In this document: positions 1 through 6,813 of the stretch, piece by piece | Position numbering within the stretch: position 1 is the stretch's first letter | Layout of the letters: every line of letters starts with the position of its first letter | Source of the DNA: Myxococcales bacterium | GTDB lineage: Bacteria > Myxococcota_A > Polyangia > Nannocystales > Nannocystaceae | Direction of reading: 5' to 3' | DNA length: 23,633 bases | NCBI GenBank assembly: GCA_020431135.1 | Contig: JAGQIT010000120.1 | Location: 1 to 23,633 of the forward strand | The notes under the pieces: generated by a model | What the model was told of the DNA's origin: nothing | Databases searched by the model: none | What the model saw: only the letters and a program-made list of their open reading frames with translations | Position numbers and translations under genes: made by a program

Positions 1-169
1 GGGCGCCGACGGCCCCACCTCAGTCGAGTGCGCAGTGAGAGCCCGTCGACCGCGGGCGCGTCGAGCTCTTCGTCGGACTCTTCCTGCCGGGCCCCGGCGG
101 AGCACGACGAGCACTCGCGGCCGCGAGTCCCTGACCGCCTCGTCGCAGACTTCCCTGCTACACTGGCGC
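1..169. other. Left-edge region without a supported gene
   Basis: No coding region can be supported here. A reading frame enters from the left edge and stops at 36-38, which could be the last residues of an upstream plus-strand gene, but only 11 codons are visible. A 16-base perfect palindrome, ACTCGCGGCCGCGAGT, lies at 113-128, 41 bases before the first gene's start. It could be the terminator of an upstream gene or an operator. Confidence 0.4.
159..164 (+). promoter_or_regulatory. -10-like hexamer TACACT abutting a start codon
   Basis: TACACT ends 5 bases before the GTG at 170, which is where a sigma70 -10 element would sit if transcription began at or next to the start codon. No Shine-Dalgarno sequence precedes the start. 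No convincing -35 element is visible. Confidence 0.4.
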
Positions 170-1423
170 GTGTTGTCGCTGCGTGCAGGTATCCTACGCC
201 ACACCTCGGCTCTGGGGCTGCTCGTCCCCCTGGCCTGCGCTCAGAGCGAACCGCAAGCCAGCGCCACGTCAGCGAGCACAACGTCAGCAGCGGACGCGAC
301 GGACGGCGACGACTCGGCCGCGATCTGCGGCGACGGCGTCGTCGAAGGCGGCGAAGGCTGCGATGACGGGAACGCGGACGACCTCGATGGCTGCAGCGCC
401 GCGTGCACGCGCGACATCGACATCCGTTGGTGTCGAACGGACCTCAGCCCGCCGACGTCGATCCCGACCATCATCACCGACATCGACGTCAGCGACTCGG
501 GTCGAATCGCGCTGTCGCGCGTCGAAACCGTGCTCGTCCAAGGGGGCACGACACACCTCCACGCGTTCGACGCAGAAGGCGTCGACGTCTGGAGCACGTC
601 GATCGAGCGGATGGAGGCGGCGAGCCTGGCGACAGCGCCCGGCGAAGCGCTCATCACCGCCGGGTGCGGCCACTGGACGAGCGGAGATGTCGGCACTAGA
701 GGGCAACAGTTCAACCTGCTTGACAACACAGGCGCGATCGTCGCGGAGCTGCAAGGGGGTCAGAACAGTCACACCTGCAACCTCGGAGACGTCGGTGCGC
801 TCGCGCAGAGCGTGATCGGTGTCTGGTCGGACAGCACGTCGCTCATCCGCGAGTTAAACGCGGCCCTCGACCCCGTCAATGACGTGACATTGCCTCTACT
901 TGCGAGCTCGATCTACACGGGCTGGTTCGACTACACCTTCGTCGCCGCACAGCTCGACGGCGTCGTACAGGTCGCGGGCTTCTCCCCCGCACTCAGCCCG
1001 CTGTGGGTCACCGACACCGGCGTGCAAGGTATGGGTACGGCGATCACCGCCGCGGGTGAAGACCTCCTCGTGACGATCGAGGGCGCAGAGACCTCGACCC
1101 GAGTGACGATCGCTCCAGGGACCGGCGAAGTCCTGGAACTCGCGCCAGTCGCACTCGCGGATCTCTCGCCCCCTCGCCACGTTGAGTTCATCGATGGGGA
1201 TAGCGGCGATCTCGTGACCGTGACGATGACCGCCGACGGACGCCCGACCGCAGTTCGCTTCACCCCGGATGGAGACGTCCTGTGGTCGCGCCGTCTGCCC
1301 AACGAGACCGCGACGAGCGGCGATGCGGTGGTTCTCGCCCGCAGCGCGCACGACGGGACCTTCGTCGCTGCGGGCCACATCGGCGAAGAGCAGCGGCTGT
1401 GGCTCTGCAAATTCGCGCCGTAG
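170..1423 (+). CDS. Secreted lipoprotein with myxobacterial Cys-rich repeat (DUF4215-like)
   Basis: This is a predicted lipid-anchored surface protein of 417 residues with unknown specific role. From the GTG at 170 the product begins with a basic-then-hydrophobic signal peptide ending in VPLAC (Cys23), an atypical lipobox. A Ser/Thr/Ala-rich linker follows. A Cys-rich repeat of the DUF4215/myxobacterial type starts at Cys53 (CGDGVVEGGEGCDDGN, then DGCSAAC). The remaining ~330 residues show repeated beta-rich segments (HAFDAEGVDVWS, RFTPDGDVLWSR) like PQQ/WD-type propeller blades, which is inference. An in-frame extension to 35 is Arg-rich and would bury the signal peptide, so it is rejected. 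A TTG at 173 is an equally possible start. Codon choice is less GC3-extreme than in neighbouring genes, so it may evolve faster or be weakly expressed. It converges on the phosphatase gene. Confidence 0.8.
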   Translation: MLSLRAGILRHTSALGLLVPLACAQSEPQASATSASTTSAADATDGDDSAAICGDGVVEGGEGCDDGNADDLDGCSAACTRDIDIRWCRTDLSPPTSIPTIITDIDVSDSGRIALSRVETVLVQGGTTHLHAFDAEGVDVWSTSIERMEAASLATAPGEALITAGCGHWTSGDVGTRGQQFNLLDNTGAIVAELQGGQNSHTCNLGDVGALAQSVIGVWSDSTSLIRELNAALDPVNDVTLPLLASSIYTGWFDYTFVAAQLDGVVQVAGFSPALSPLWVTDTGVQGMGTAITAAGEDLLVTIEGAETSTRVTIAPGTGEVLELAPVALADLSPPRHVEFIDGDSGDLVTVTMTADGRPTAVRFTPDGDVLWSRRLPNETATSGDAVVLARSAHDGTFVAAGHIGEEQRLWLCKFAP

Positions 1424-1424
1424 A

Positions 1425-1440
1425 CCCAGCCCTCGCTGGG
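1425..1440. terminator. Short hairpin between convergent genes
   Basis: CCCAGC-CCTC-GCTGGG forms a 6 bp stem with a 4-base loop directly after the stop codon of the lipoprotein gene. There is no T-tract on either strand, so termination activity is uncertain. Confidence 0.3.
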
Positions 1441-1523
1441 ACCTCGAGTGCCCATGACGCAGCCGCTGTGAAGGTACTGACGAGGCCGGGCGCAGGACCA
1501 CGTCACGAGCCCTCTTCCGCAGC

Positions 1524-3284
1524 TCAGTCGAGGTACGGAAGGAGCGAGCGGCCGTCGACCTCGGGCGTCGCGATCCCCAAGAGCGCGGCGATCGTCGGCG
1601 CGACGTCGATCGTCCACACCGGCGCGTCGATCTTCTTGCCAGCCGCGCCCGAGACCCCCGCGCCGAAGAGCACGATCGGCACCTGGCTGTCGTAGTCGTA
1701 GGGCGTGCCGTGGTTCGTCCCGGTCGCGCGGGTGTTGAGGAGCCAGCCGGGCGGCCCGAGGAGCTGGATGTCCGGGCTGCGATCGGCGACGAAGGATCGC
1801 CCGAGCCGGCGCAGCCACGGGCGCCGCCGCGGCTCGACGCGCTCAGGGTCGGCGAGCTCCTCGTAGGAGAACGCGTCGGCGACGAAGTCGAGGCGGCGCA
1901 GCTCCTCGGCGACGGCCGCCCGGGCGCTCGCCGCCGCGACGCCGCGCGCCTCCGCGTCGCGAAGGTCGAGCCACAGCCCCTCGCCGACGTCGCGCACGGG
2001 GATCGGCTCGGCGAGTCCGAGGCGGACGCTCGCCGCCGCGATCGCCTTGCCGACCTCGCGATCGAAGACGTCGCCGGTGATCCGCCGCGCGTGCGCGTCA
2101 CCTCCCGCGCCAGCGCTGGCGACCTCGGGGAGGCGCGCGCCGCCGTGGTCGGCGGTGATCACCAGCGCATAGTCGCCGGCGAAGCGGCGGTCGAGCTCGC
2201 GGAGGAGGTCGCCGAGCCGGCGATCGAGGCGGACGTAGTAGTCGACGATCTCATGGCTGTCGGGGCCGAAGGAGTGGCCGACGAGATCCGCCCCCGAGAG
2301 GCTGAGGAGCAGGAGATCCGGGTGCTCGTCGGCGCCGAGCCCCTCGCCGTCGAGGGCCCGCAGCGCCAGCTCAAAGCTCAGGTCGTCGCTCGCCGGCGAG
2401 GCGCCGAGGCGGTAGAAGGCGCGCTTCGGATCGTCCTTGGCGTCGCGCAGCGGGTGGGGGAAGCGCGACGCGTCGCCCTCGCCCTCGGCCGCGACCTTGT
2501 CGGGGCCGACGAAGTCATAGGCGGTCGCGGGAAGGGCCCGCTCCCAGGGCTGGGCGCCGGCGTCGTCGAGCGCCCCCTCGCCGTCGAACTGCACGACCCA
2601 CGGCGGCAGCGCCTCGGCGAAGGCGCTCGAGGTGACATAGCGCCGGACCCCAGGCTCGTACCAGAACACGCCGTCGGCGGCGTCGCCCGCCATCAGCACC
2701 GCGGCGCGATCCTTGTAGGCGATCGCCACGACCTTGCTCGCCGGCGAGGCCTGCTTGAGCCAGGCGCCGATCGTCGGCCGCCGCAGCGCCGCCGGCGAGC
2801 GCCCCTTGATCCCAGCCGTGTCGCTGCCGGGCGGGCCGACGATCGCCCCCTGAGGATCGTCGACCGCGTAGGCCGGCGCCGCGCTCGGGCGATCGACCCA
2901 GTCGTTCTGGATCACCCCGTGACCGCTCGGGTTGGTGCCCGTGGCGATCGTCGCGTGGCCCGGCGAGGTCATGGTCACGCCGTGCGCGATCTCGGCCCGA
3001 CGAAACCACGCGCCCTCGTCGACGACCCGGTCGAGGCCGTCCTCAAAGAGATGGCCGAAGCGCACGAGGTAGTCCGCGCGCATCTGGTCGACGACGAGCA
3101 AGACCACGAGGCGCGGCGCTTTGAGGGCGACCGCGGGCGTCGCTGTCGCGGGCCCGTCGACCGCCGCCGCGGGCGTCGACGGCGGCGTCGAGGACGGCGC
3201 GTCGCAGCCGACGCTCAGGCTCAGGCTCAGAACCCCGGCGCTCAGGAGACCGGCGCCGAGCGCCGCGCGCCAGCCGGCGCCCAC
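1524..3284 (-). CDS. PafA-like alkaline phosphatase / type I phosphodiesterase lipoprotein
   Basis: This is a predicted envelope phosphomonoesterase or phosphodiesterase of the alkaline phosphatase superfamily, 586 residues. From the GTG at 3284 it has a hydrophobic signal and lipobox SVGC (Cys27). Superfamily motifs appear in order: VVDQMRADY with metal ligand Asp66; MTSPGHATIATG with Thr106 in the position of the catalytic Thr of PafA; then SGADLVGHSFGPDSHE and ITADHGG for further metal ligands; and a C-terminal THG-type motif TNHGTPYDYDSQVPIVLFG. Thr as nucleophile together with the HGTPYDYDSQVP signature matches the PafA group better than PhoA. All visible catalytic motifs are intact, so I expect activity. 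The same frame is open upstream to 4355, but that part is antisense to the DUF4920 gene and is discarded. The start is not fixed by a Shine-Dalgarno sequence; GTG is chosen because it places the signal peptide at the N-terminus. Confidence 0.88.
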   Translation of the reverse strand: MGAGWRAALGAGLLSAGVLSLSLSVGCDAPSSTPPSTPAAAVDGPATATPAVALKAPRLVVLLVVDQMRADYLVRFGHLFEDGLDRVVDEGAWFRRAEIAHGVTMTSPGHATIATGTNPSGHGVIQNDWVDRPSAAPAYAVDDPQGAIVGPPGSDTAGIKGRSPAALRRPTIGAWLKQASPASKVVAIAYKDRAAVLMAGDAADGVFWYEPGVRRYVTSSAFAEALPPWVVQFDGEGALDDAGAQPWERALPATAYDFVGPDKVAAEGEGDASRFPHPLRDAKDDPKRAFYRLGASPASDDLSFELALRALDGEGLGADEHPDLLLLSLSGADLVGHSFGPDSHEIVDYYVRLDRRLGDLLRELDRRFAGDYALVITADHGGARLPEVASAGAGGDAHARRITGDVFDREVGKAIAAASVRLGLAEPIPVRDVGEGLWLDLRDAEARGVAAASARAAVAEELRRLDFVADAFSYEELADPERVEPRRRPWLRRLGRSFVADRSPDIQLLGPPGWLLNTRATGTNHGTPYDYDSQVPIVLFGAGVSGAAGKKIDAPVWTIDVAPTIAALLGIATPEVDGRSLLPYLD

Positions 3285-3484
3285 CGCTCGCGCCGAACCA
3301 AGCGGTCCAATTGAACATGGATTTCGATCTCGCTTGCCCGCGCCGTCCGGCGCAGCGGAGAACTCGGCGAGAGGATGGTGACGTCGGCGCCAGAGCACGG
3401 GCGGATTGTGGCAGGACTCGTCGCTCGCCGACACCGCGGCGCGTCGGTCGCCGCGACGATGTGAGGCAGGCCCCCATTTCTCCG

Positions 3485-3496
3485 CAACGACCGTTG
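3485..3496. promoter_or_regulatory. Candidate operator, inverted repeat CAACG-AC-CGTTG
   Basis: Two perfectly inverted 5-base arms with a 2-base spacer end one base before the -35 element at 3498. The position suits an activator or repressor site for the downstream lipoprotein gene. No known regulator consensus was recognised. Confidence 0.3.
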
Positions 3497-3497
3497 A

Positions 3498-3527
3498 TTG
3501 ACAGCCTCCGCTCGCCGTCGGCACACT
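3498..3527 (+). promoter_or_regulatory. Sigma70-type promoter for DUF4920 lipoprotein
   Basis: A perfect -35 TTGACA (3498-3503) is followed after 18 bases by CACACT (3522-3527) as a -10 element matching three consensus positions. Transcription would start near 3534, giving a leader of about 36 bases that contains AGGAG. Confidence 0.5.
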
Positions 3528-3569
3528 CCCGCGAGCGAGCCTCGACGCTCGCCTGCACAGGAGATGTCC

Positions 3570-4253
3570 ATGAACCTGCGAATTGCTGCGATCGTCCTCT
3601 TTGGAAGCACCACCCTGCTCGCTTGCGGCGGGGGGCAGAAGTCGGCCGAGGCCGAGAAGACGCCCGCCGAGGCCGCCCAGGGCCAGGACGCGGCCAAGGT
3701 CGACGGCTCGGCGATCGCCAAGGCTGAGGCCGCCGCCGACGAGGACGAGCCCGGCGAGGGCGAAGAGGGCTGCGTCTACGGCGACCACGACAAGAAGGAG
3801 CACGCCCACGGCGAGGAGGGCTGCCCCCACAGCGAGGGCGACGGCGTCAAGCCCTCGGGCGAGCCCGGCCACTTCGGCGCCGCCTTCGCCCTGAGCGAGA
3901 CCAAGGCGCTCAAGGACGTGCTCGCCTCCGCCAGCGACACCCCCTCGGAGGACGCGATCCAGGTCAGCGGCGAGATCGACTCGGTCTGCCAGAAGATGGG
4001 CTGCTGGATGGTCCTCAAGGACGGCGACGAGGCGACCGCGCGGATCCTCATGAAGGACCACAGCTTCACCGTGCCGATGGACTCGAAGGGCAAGAAGGCG
4101 ATCGTCGAGGGCACCCTCGCCGCGCGCACCTTCTCCGAGAAGGAGGTCAAGCACCTCGAGAAGGACGGCGGCGGCGACCCGGCGGCGGTCAGCGGCGAGC
4201 GCAAGGAGTTCGTCCTCACCGCGAGCGGGATCAAGATCCCCCCGAACTCCTGA
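3570..4253 (+). CDS. DUF4920 lipoprotein with His/Cys-rich segment
   Basis: This is a predicted lipid-anchored envelope protein of 227 residues. It starts at the ATG at 3570, placed 6 bases after AGGAG (3559-3563); the ATG at 3564 is too close to that site. The signal peptide ends in the canonical lipobox LLAC (Cys19). Residues ~20-65 are an acidic Ala/Glu/Lys linker. Next comes a short segment rich in His, Cys, Asp and Glu (GDHDKKEHAHGEEGCPHSEG), which looks able to bind metal ions. The C-terminal ~135 residues carry a DUF4920-type domain with the signature VCQKMGCWMVL, and later FTVPMDSKGKKAIVEGT. The two Cys in that signature are conserved in the family; its biochemical function is not established to my knowledge. 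The gene has its own promoter and is followed by a hairpin terminator, so it is probably monocistronic. Confidence 0.82.
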   Translation: MNLRIAAIVLFGSTTLLACGGGQKSAEAEKTPAEAAQGQDAAKVDGSAIAKAEAAADEDEPGEGEEGCVYGDHDKKEHAHGEEGCPHSEGDGVKPSGEPGHFGAAFALSETKALKDVLASASDTPSEDAIQVSGEIDSVCQKMGCWMVLKDGDEATARILMKDHSFTVPMDSKGKKAIVEGTLAARTFSEKEVKHLEKDGGGDPAAVSGERKEFVLTASGIKIPPNS

Positions 4254-4255
4254 AC

Positions 4256-4277
4256 GGGGAGCGATCGGGGAGCGATC
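4256..4277 (+). repeat. Two tandem copies of an 11-base unit
   Basis: GGGGAGCGATC occurs twice without a gap, at 4256-4266 and 4267-4277, just after the stop codon of the DUF4920 gene and before its terminator. It looks like a small replication-slippage duplication. Confidence 0.8.
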
Positions 4278-4288
4278 GCACCCAGCGC

Positions 4289-4331
4289 AGACCCGCCTCG
4301 GCCCCGGCCGACGGCGGGTCTCGCCGTTCTC
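4289..4331 (+). terminator. Hairpin terminator after DUF4920 gene
   Basis: A 9 bp outer stem (AGACCCGCC at 4289-4297 with GGCGGGTCT at 4313-4321) encloses an inner TCGGCC/GGCCGA stem. The sequence after it, CGCCGTTCTC, is only partly T-rich. The structure is strong, but the tail is degenerate compared with E. coli terminators. Confidence 0.6.
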
Positions 4332-4383
4332 GCCCGGCCCGCCGCCTGTGATCATCGTCGTCTCGCCGGAGCGCGGCCTGGTG

Positions 4384-4389
4384 TAGGTT
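4384..4389 (+). promoter_or_regulatory. -10-like hexamer TAGGTT upstream of aldehyde dehydrogenase
   Basis: TAGGTT ends 10 bases before the ATG at 4400. There is no Shine-Dalgarno sequence in between, only a run of GCC-type triplets, so a leader of a few bases at most is predicted. Confidence 0.3.
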
Positions 4390-4399
4390 CGCCGCCGCC

Positions 4400-5998
4400 A
4401 TGGAGAGCCGCCCCCACCCCCTCTACGTCGCCGCCCAGGCGAACGCCGCGACGATCCCCTGCTTCGACCCCGCGACCGGCGAGCCCCTCGGCGAGGTCGC
4501 CAACGTCGGCGGCGACGAGGTCCGCGCGCGGATCGCCCGCGCCCGCGCGGCCCAGGAGCGCTGGGCCGAGACCACCTTCGACGAGCGCCGCGAGGTCCTG
4601 CGGGCGATCCTCCGCCACCTCCTCGACCACACCGACGAGCTGTGCCGGGTGATCGCCCAGGACGCCGGCAAGACCCTGGAGAACGCGATCCTCGGCGAGA
4701 TCTGGCCGGTCTGCGAGAAGCTCCGCTACACCATCGCCCACGGCGAGGCCGCCCTCCGCCCGCGCCGGGTCTCCCCCGGCCTCCTGGTCCATAAGACAGC
4801 CACCGTCGAGTACCACCCGAAGGGCGTCGTCGGGGTCATCTGCCCGTGGAACTTCCCGCTGCAGAACGTCCTCGGGCCGACGATCCCGGCGCTCTTCGCC
4901 GGCAACGCCGTGATCGTCAAGGTCTCCGAGTGGACCGCCTGGTCGGCGCCGCGCTTCCAGCAGATCTTCGACGAGGCGCTCGACGCCGCCGGCATGCCCC
5001 GCGACCTCGTCCAGGTGATCGCCGGCTACGCCGAGACCGGCAAGGCGCTCGTGGGCGGCGGCGTCGACCTGATCATCTTCACCGGCTCGATGCCCAACGG
5101 GAAGAGGGTCCTCGAGGCGAGCGCCGCGACCCTGACCCCGGTGATCCTCGAGCTCGGCGGCAAGGACCCGATGATCATCTGCGACGACGCCGACCTCGAG
5201 CGGGCCGTGCACGCCGCGCTCGCCGGCACCTTCATCGCCTCCGGGCAGATGTGCCTCGCCGCCGAGCGGATCTACGTCCACCGCGGGATCTACGACCGCT
5301 TCGTCGAGCGCGTCGTCGAGATCGCCGGGCGCCTGCGCCAGGCGCCGCCGCTCACCGGGCCTGAGCCCGTCGACGTCGGCGCGATGACCATGCCCGGGCA
5401 GGTCGACATCGTCGAGCGCCTCGTCCAGGACGCCGTCGCCAAGGGGGCGCGCGTCCGCGTCGGCGGCCGCCGCAGCGACCAGGGTGAGGGCTCCTTCTTC
5501 GCCCCGACCGTCCTCACCGACGTCGACCACAGCATGGACATCGTCCGCCACGAGACCTTCGGCCCGGTGATGTCGATCATCCGCTTCGACGACGACGACG
5601 ACGCCGTGCGCATGGCCAACGCCACCGACTACGGGCTCGGCTCGACGGTCTTCTCCCGCGATCCCACGCGCGCCCACCGGATCGCCCGCAAGCTCCGCGC
5701 CGGGTCGACGACGATCAACGACTTCAGCATGGCCTACATGGCCAACGAGCTGCCCTTCGGCGGCGTCGGCGGCTCCGGCTTCGGCCGCCTCAACGGCGTC
5801 GAGGGCATCCGCGCCTGCTGCGACATCAAGTCGGTGCTCGACGACCGCATGCCCGGCGGTCGCCCGGCTCGCCTCTACCCGGTCGCCGCTGGCGACTACG
5901 AGCGGGCGAAGGCGGCGATCCGCACGATCTACGGCCGCGGCGTCCGCGAGCGCGTCGGCGGCGTCGTCGACCTCGTGCGCCGCTTCTTCGGCGGCTGA
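4400..5998 (+). CDS. Aldehyde dehydrogenase, ALDH22/Msc7-like
   Basis: This is an NAD(P)-dependent aldehyde dehydrogenase of 532 residues, oxidising an unknown aldehyde to the acid. The active site is complete: Asn151 in CPWNFP, Lys174 in VIVKVSE (cofactor binding), Glu251 in ILELGGKD (general base) and Cys285 in SGQMCLAAER (nucleophile). The protein is longer than the usual 480-500 residues. From memory of family sequences, the middle (SPGLLVHKTATVEYHP, VKVSEWTAWS, GYAETGKALV) and the tail after GRLNGVEGIRACC (ending in YPVA and a YGRGVRERV segment) resemble plant ALDH22 and yeast Msc7 more than betaine or succinate semialdehyde dehydrogenases. Substrate therefore cannot be named. There is no signal peptide, so it is probably cytosolic. 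It is flanked by terminators and looks monocistronic. Confidence 0.9.
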   Translation: MESRPHPLYVAAQANAATIPCFDPATGEPLGEVANVGGDEVRARIARARAAQERWAETTFDERREVLRAILRHLLDHTDELCRVIAQDAGKTLENAILGEIWPVCEKLRYTIAHGEAALRPRRVSPGLLVHKTATVEYHPKGVVGVICPWNFPLQNVLGPTIPALFAGNAVIVKVSEWTAWSAPRFQQIFDEALDAAGMPRDLVQVIAGYAETGKALVGGGVDLIIFTGSMPNGKRVLEASAATLTPVILELGGKDPMIICDDADLERAVHAALAGTFIASGQMCLAAERIYVHRGIYDRFVERVVEIAGRLRQAPPLTGPEPVDVGAMTMPGQVDIVERLVQDAVAKGARVRVGGRRSDQGEGSFFAPTVLTDVDHSMDIVRHETFGPVMSIIRFDDDDDAVRMANATDYGLGSTVFSRDPTRAHRIARKLRAGSTTINDFSMAYMANELPFGGVGGSGFGRLNGVEGIRACCDIKSVLDDRMPGGRPARLYPVAAGDYERAKAAIRTIYGRGVRERVGGVVDLVRRFFGG

Positions 5999-6003
5999 GC
6001 GCT

Positions 6004-6046
6004 CCCGAGCACGCGACGCCGACGCTCAGGCGTCGGCCGGCTCGGG
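6004..6046. terminator. Two-tier bidirectional hairpin between convergent genes
   Basis: An outer 7 bp stem (CCCGAGC 6004-6010 with GCTCGGG 6040-6046) encloses an inner 8 bp stem (GCCGACGC 6018-6025, loop TCAG, GCGTCGGC 6030-6037). It fills the 53-base gap between the stop codons of the aldehyde dehydrogenase and the cyclic-nucleotide-binding gene, as expected for a shared terminator. Confidence 0.6.
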
Positions 6047-6051
6047 CCCCG

Positions 6052-6549
6052 CTAGGGGAGCATCTCGTCGGGGATCTCGGGCTGCGTCTGCGCCCTTCGG
6101 AAGCGCAGCGAGATCACCCGCGCGAGCTCGAAGAGGAAGAGCCCCGCGAGCTCCGGGCGCTTGGCGTGGAGCTCGCCGAAGGACTCAAAGCTCAGGCGGA
6201 GGAGCTCGCACTCGCCGAGCGCAGTGATCGTCGCCGACCGCGGCTTGCCGTCGAGGAGCGCCTGCTCGCCGACCACCGACCCGGCCTCGATCGTGCCGAT
6301 CCGGCGGACGCGGCCGCCCTCCTGCTCGGCGACGAGCACCGCCAGGCGGCCCTTGCGGACGAGGTACATCCCGCGATCGATGGCCCCCTGCTTGATCAGG
6401 ACGTCACCTGGCCGGAAGCGCTTGACCTCCATGTAGGAGAGGAGGTCGCTCCAGCTCTCCGGAGGCAGACCGGAGAAGACGCCGAGACGCGCCGGGTCGG
6501 AGGCTGGATCGATCGCCCTGTTCTGATCTTCGGTGTCGGTGTCGCTCAA
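6052..6549 (-). CDS. Cyclic-nucleotide-binding domain protein without DNA-binding domain
   Basis: This is a predicted cytoplasmic cyclic-nucleotide sensor of 165 residues. It consists of one CNB domain at about residues 24-140. The phosphate-binding cassette is intact: Gly94-Glu95 in AGSVVGEQALL, and Arg104-Ser105-Ala106-Thr107 in KPRSATI. The Glu and Arg pair normally holds cAMP or cGMP, so ligand binding is likely. No helix-turn-helix, kinase or channel domain follows, unlike Crp. The start chosen is TTG at 6549, because GAGG lies 8 bases upstream (6558-6561) and a TACTAT hexamer lies at 6580-6585. The frame stays open upstream to a TTG at 6759, with an ATG at 6687, but that extension has no recognisable domain and weaker codon bias. 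It is divergent from the S41 peptidase gene. Its output partner is not visible. Confidence 0.8.
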   Translation of the reverse strand: MSDTDTEDQNRAIDPASDPARLGVFSGLPPESWSDLLSYMEVKRFRPGDVLIKQGAIDRGMYLVRKGRLAVLVAEQEGGRVRRIGTIEAGSVVGEQALLDGKPRSATITALGECELLRLSFESFGELHAKRPELAGLFLFELARVISLRFRRAQTQPEIPDEMLP

Positions 6550-6798
6550 AGCCAGATCCTCGGGCCTCGCCGCCGCGAGATAGTAGCGGATCTCAGCCCG
6601 GCCCGGGATAGGCCGGGCCGGCGGGTTCCGCCCGACCGCGGGGCCCGCGCTCTCGGCGAGCCACGCGCGGCCCGGCAAATTTGACATCTCGCGAAAGCGC
6701 GCCCAGCGCACATCGCCACCTGTAGCCCGAAAAACGACGTCATCACCTAGATCCAACAAGCCTCAAAAACCTCCCCTCACGCCAGTTGCGGACTCCGC

Positions 6799-6804
6799 TA
6801 TAGT
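6799..6804 (+). promoter_or_regulatory. -10-like hexamer TATAGT upstream of S41 peptidase
   Basis: TATAGT matches the sigma70 -10 consensus at five of six positions and ends 9 bases before the GTG at 6814. Transcription would start about 3 bases before the start codon. There is no Shine-Dalgarno sequence. Confidence 0.5.
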
Positions 6805-6813
6805 GGCACCTCT

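Noticed and set aside
35..169. N-terminal extension of the first lipoprotein
   Set aside because: It is Arg-rich and would place the signal peptide about 45 residues inside the protein.
1710..3314. 534-codon plus-strand open frame opposite the phosphatase
   Set aside because: It is a low-complexity Arg/Ala/Val/Glu shadow without domains.
3355..3485. Inverted repeat GCGGAGAA / TTCTCCGC
   Set aside because: The 8-base arms are 115 bases apart, which is easily expected by chance.
3285..4355. Minus-strand in-frame extension of the phosphatase to a 943-residue protein
   Set aside because: It is antisense to the DUF4920 lipoprotein, which has its own promoter, Shine-Dalgarno and lipobox, and it would bury the phosphatase signal peptide.
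4352..5677. 441-codon minus-strand open frame opposite the aldehyde dehydrogenase
   Set aside because: It is an antisense shadow; all catalytic residues of the dehydrogenase are on the plus strand.
6681..6686. TTGACA as a -35 element for the S41 peptidase
   Set aside because: No -10 element occurs at a usable spacing, and the likely -10 (6799) is over 110 bases away.
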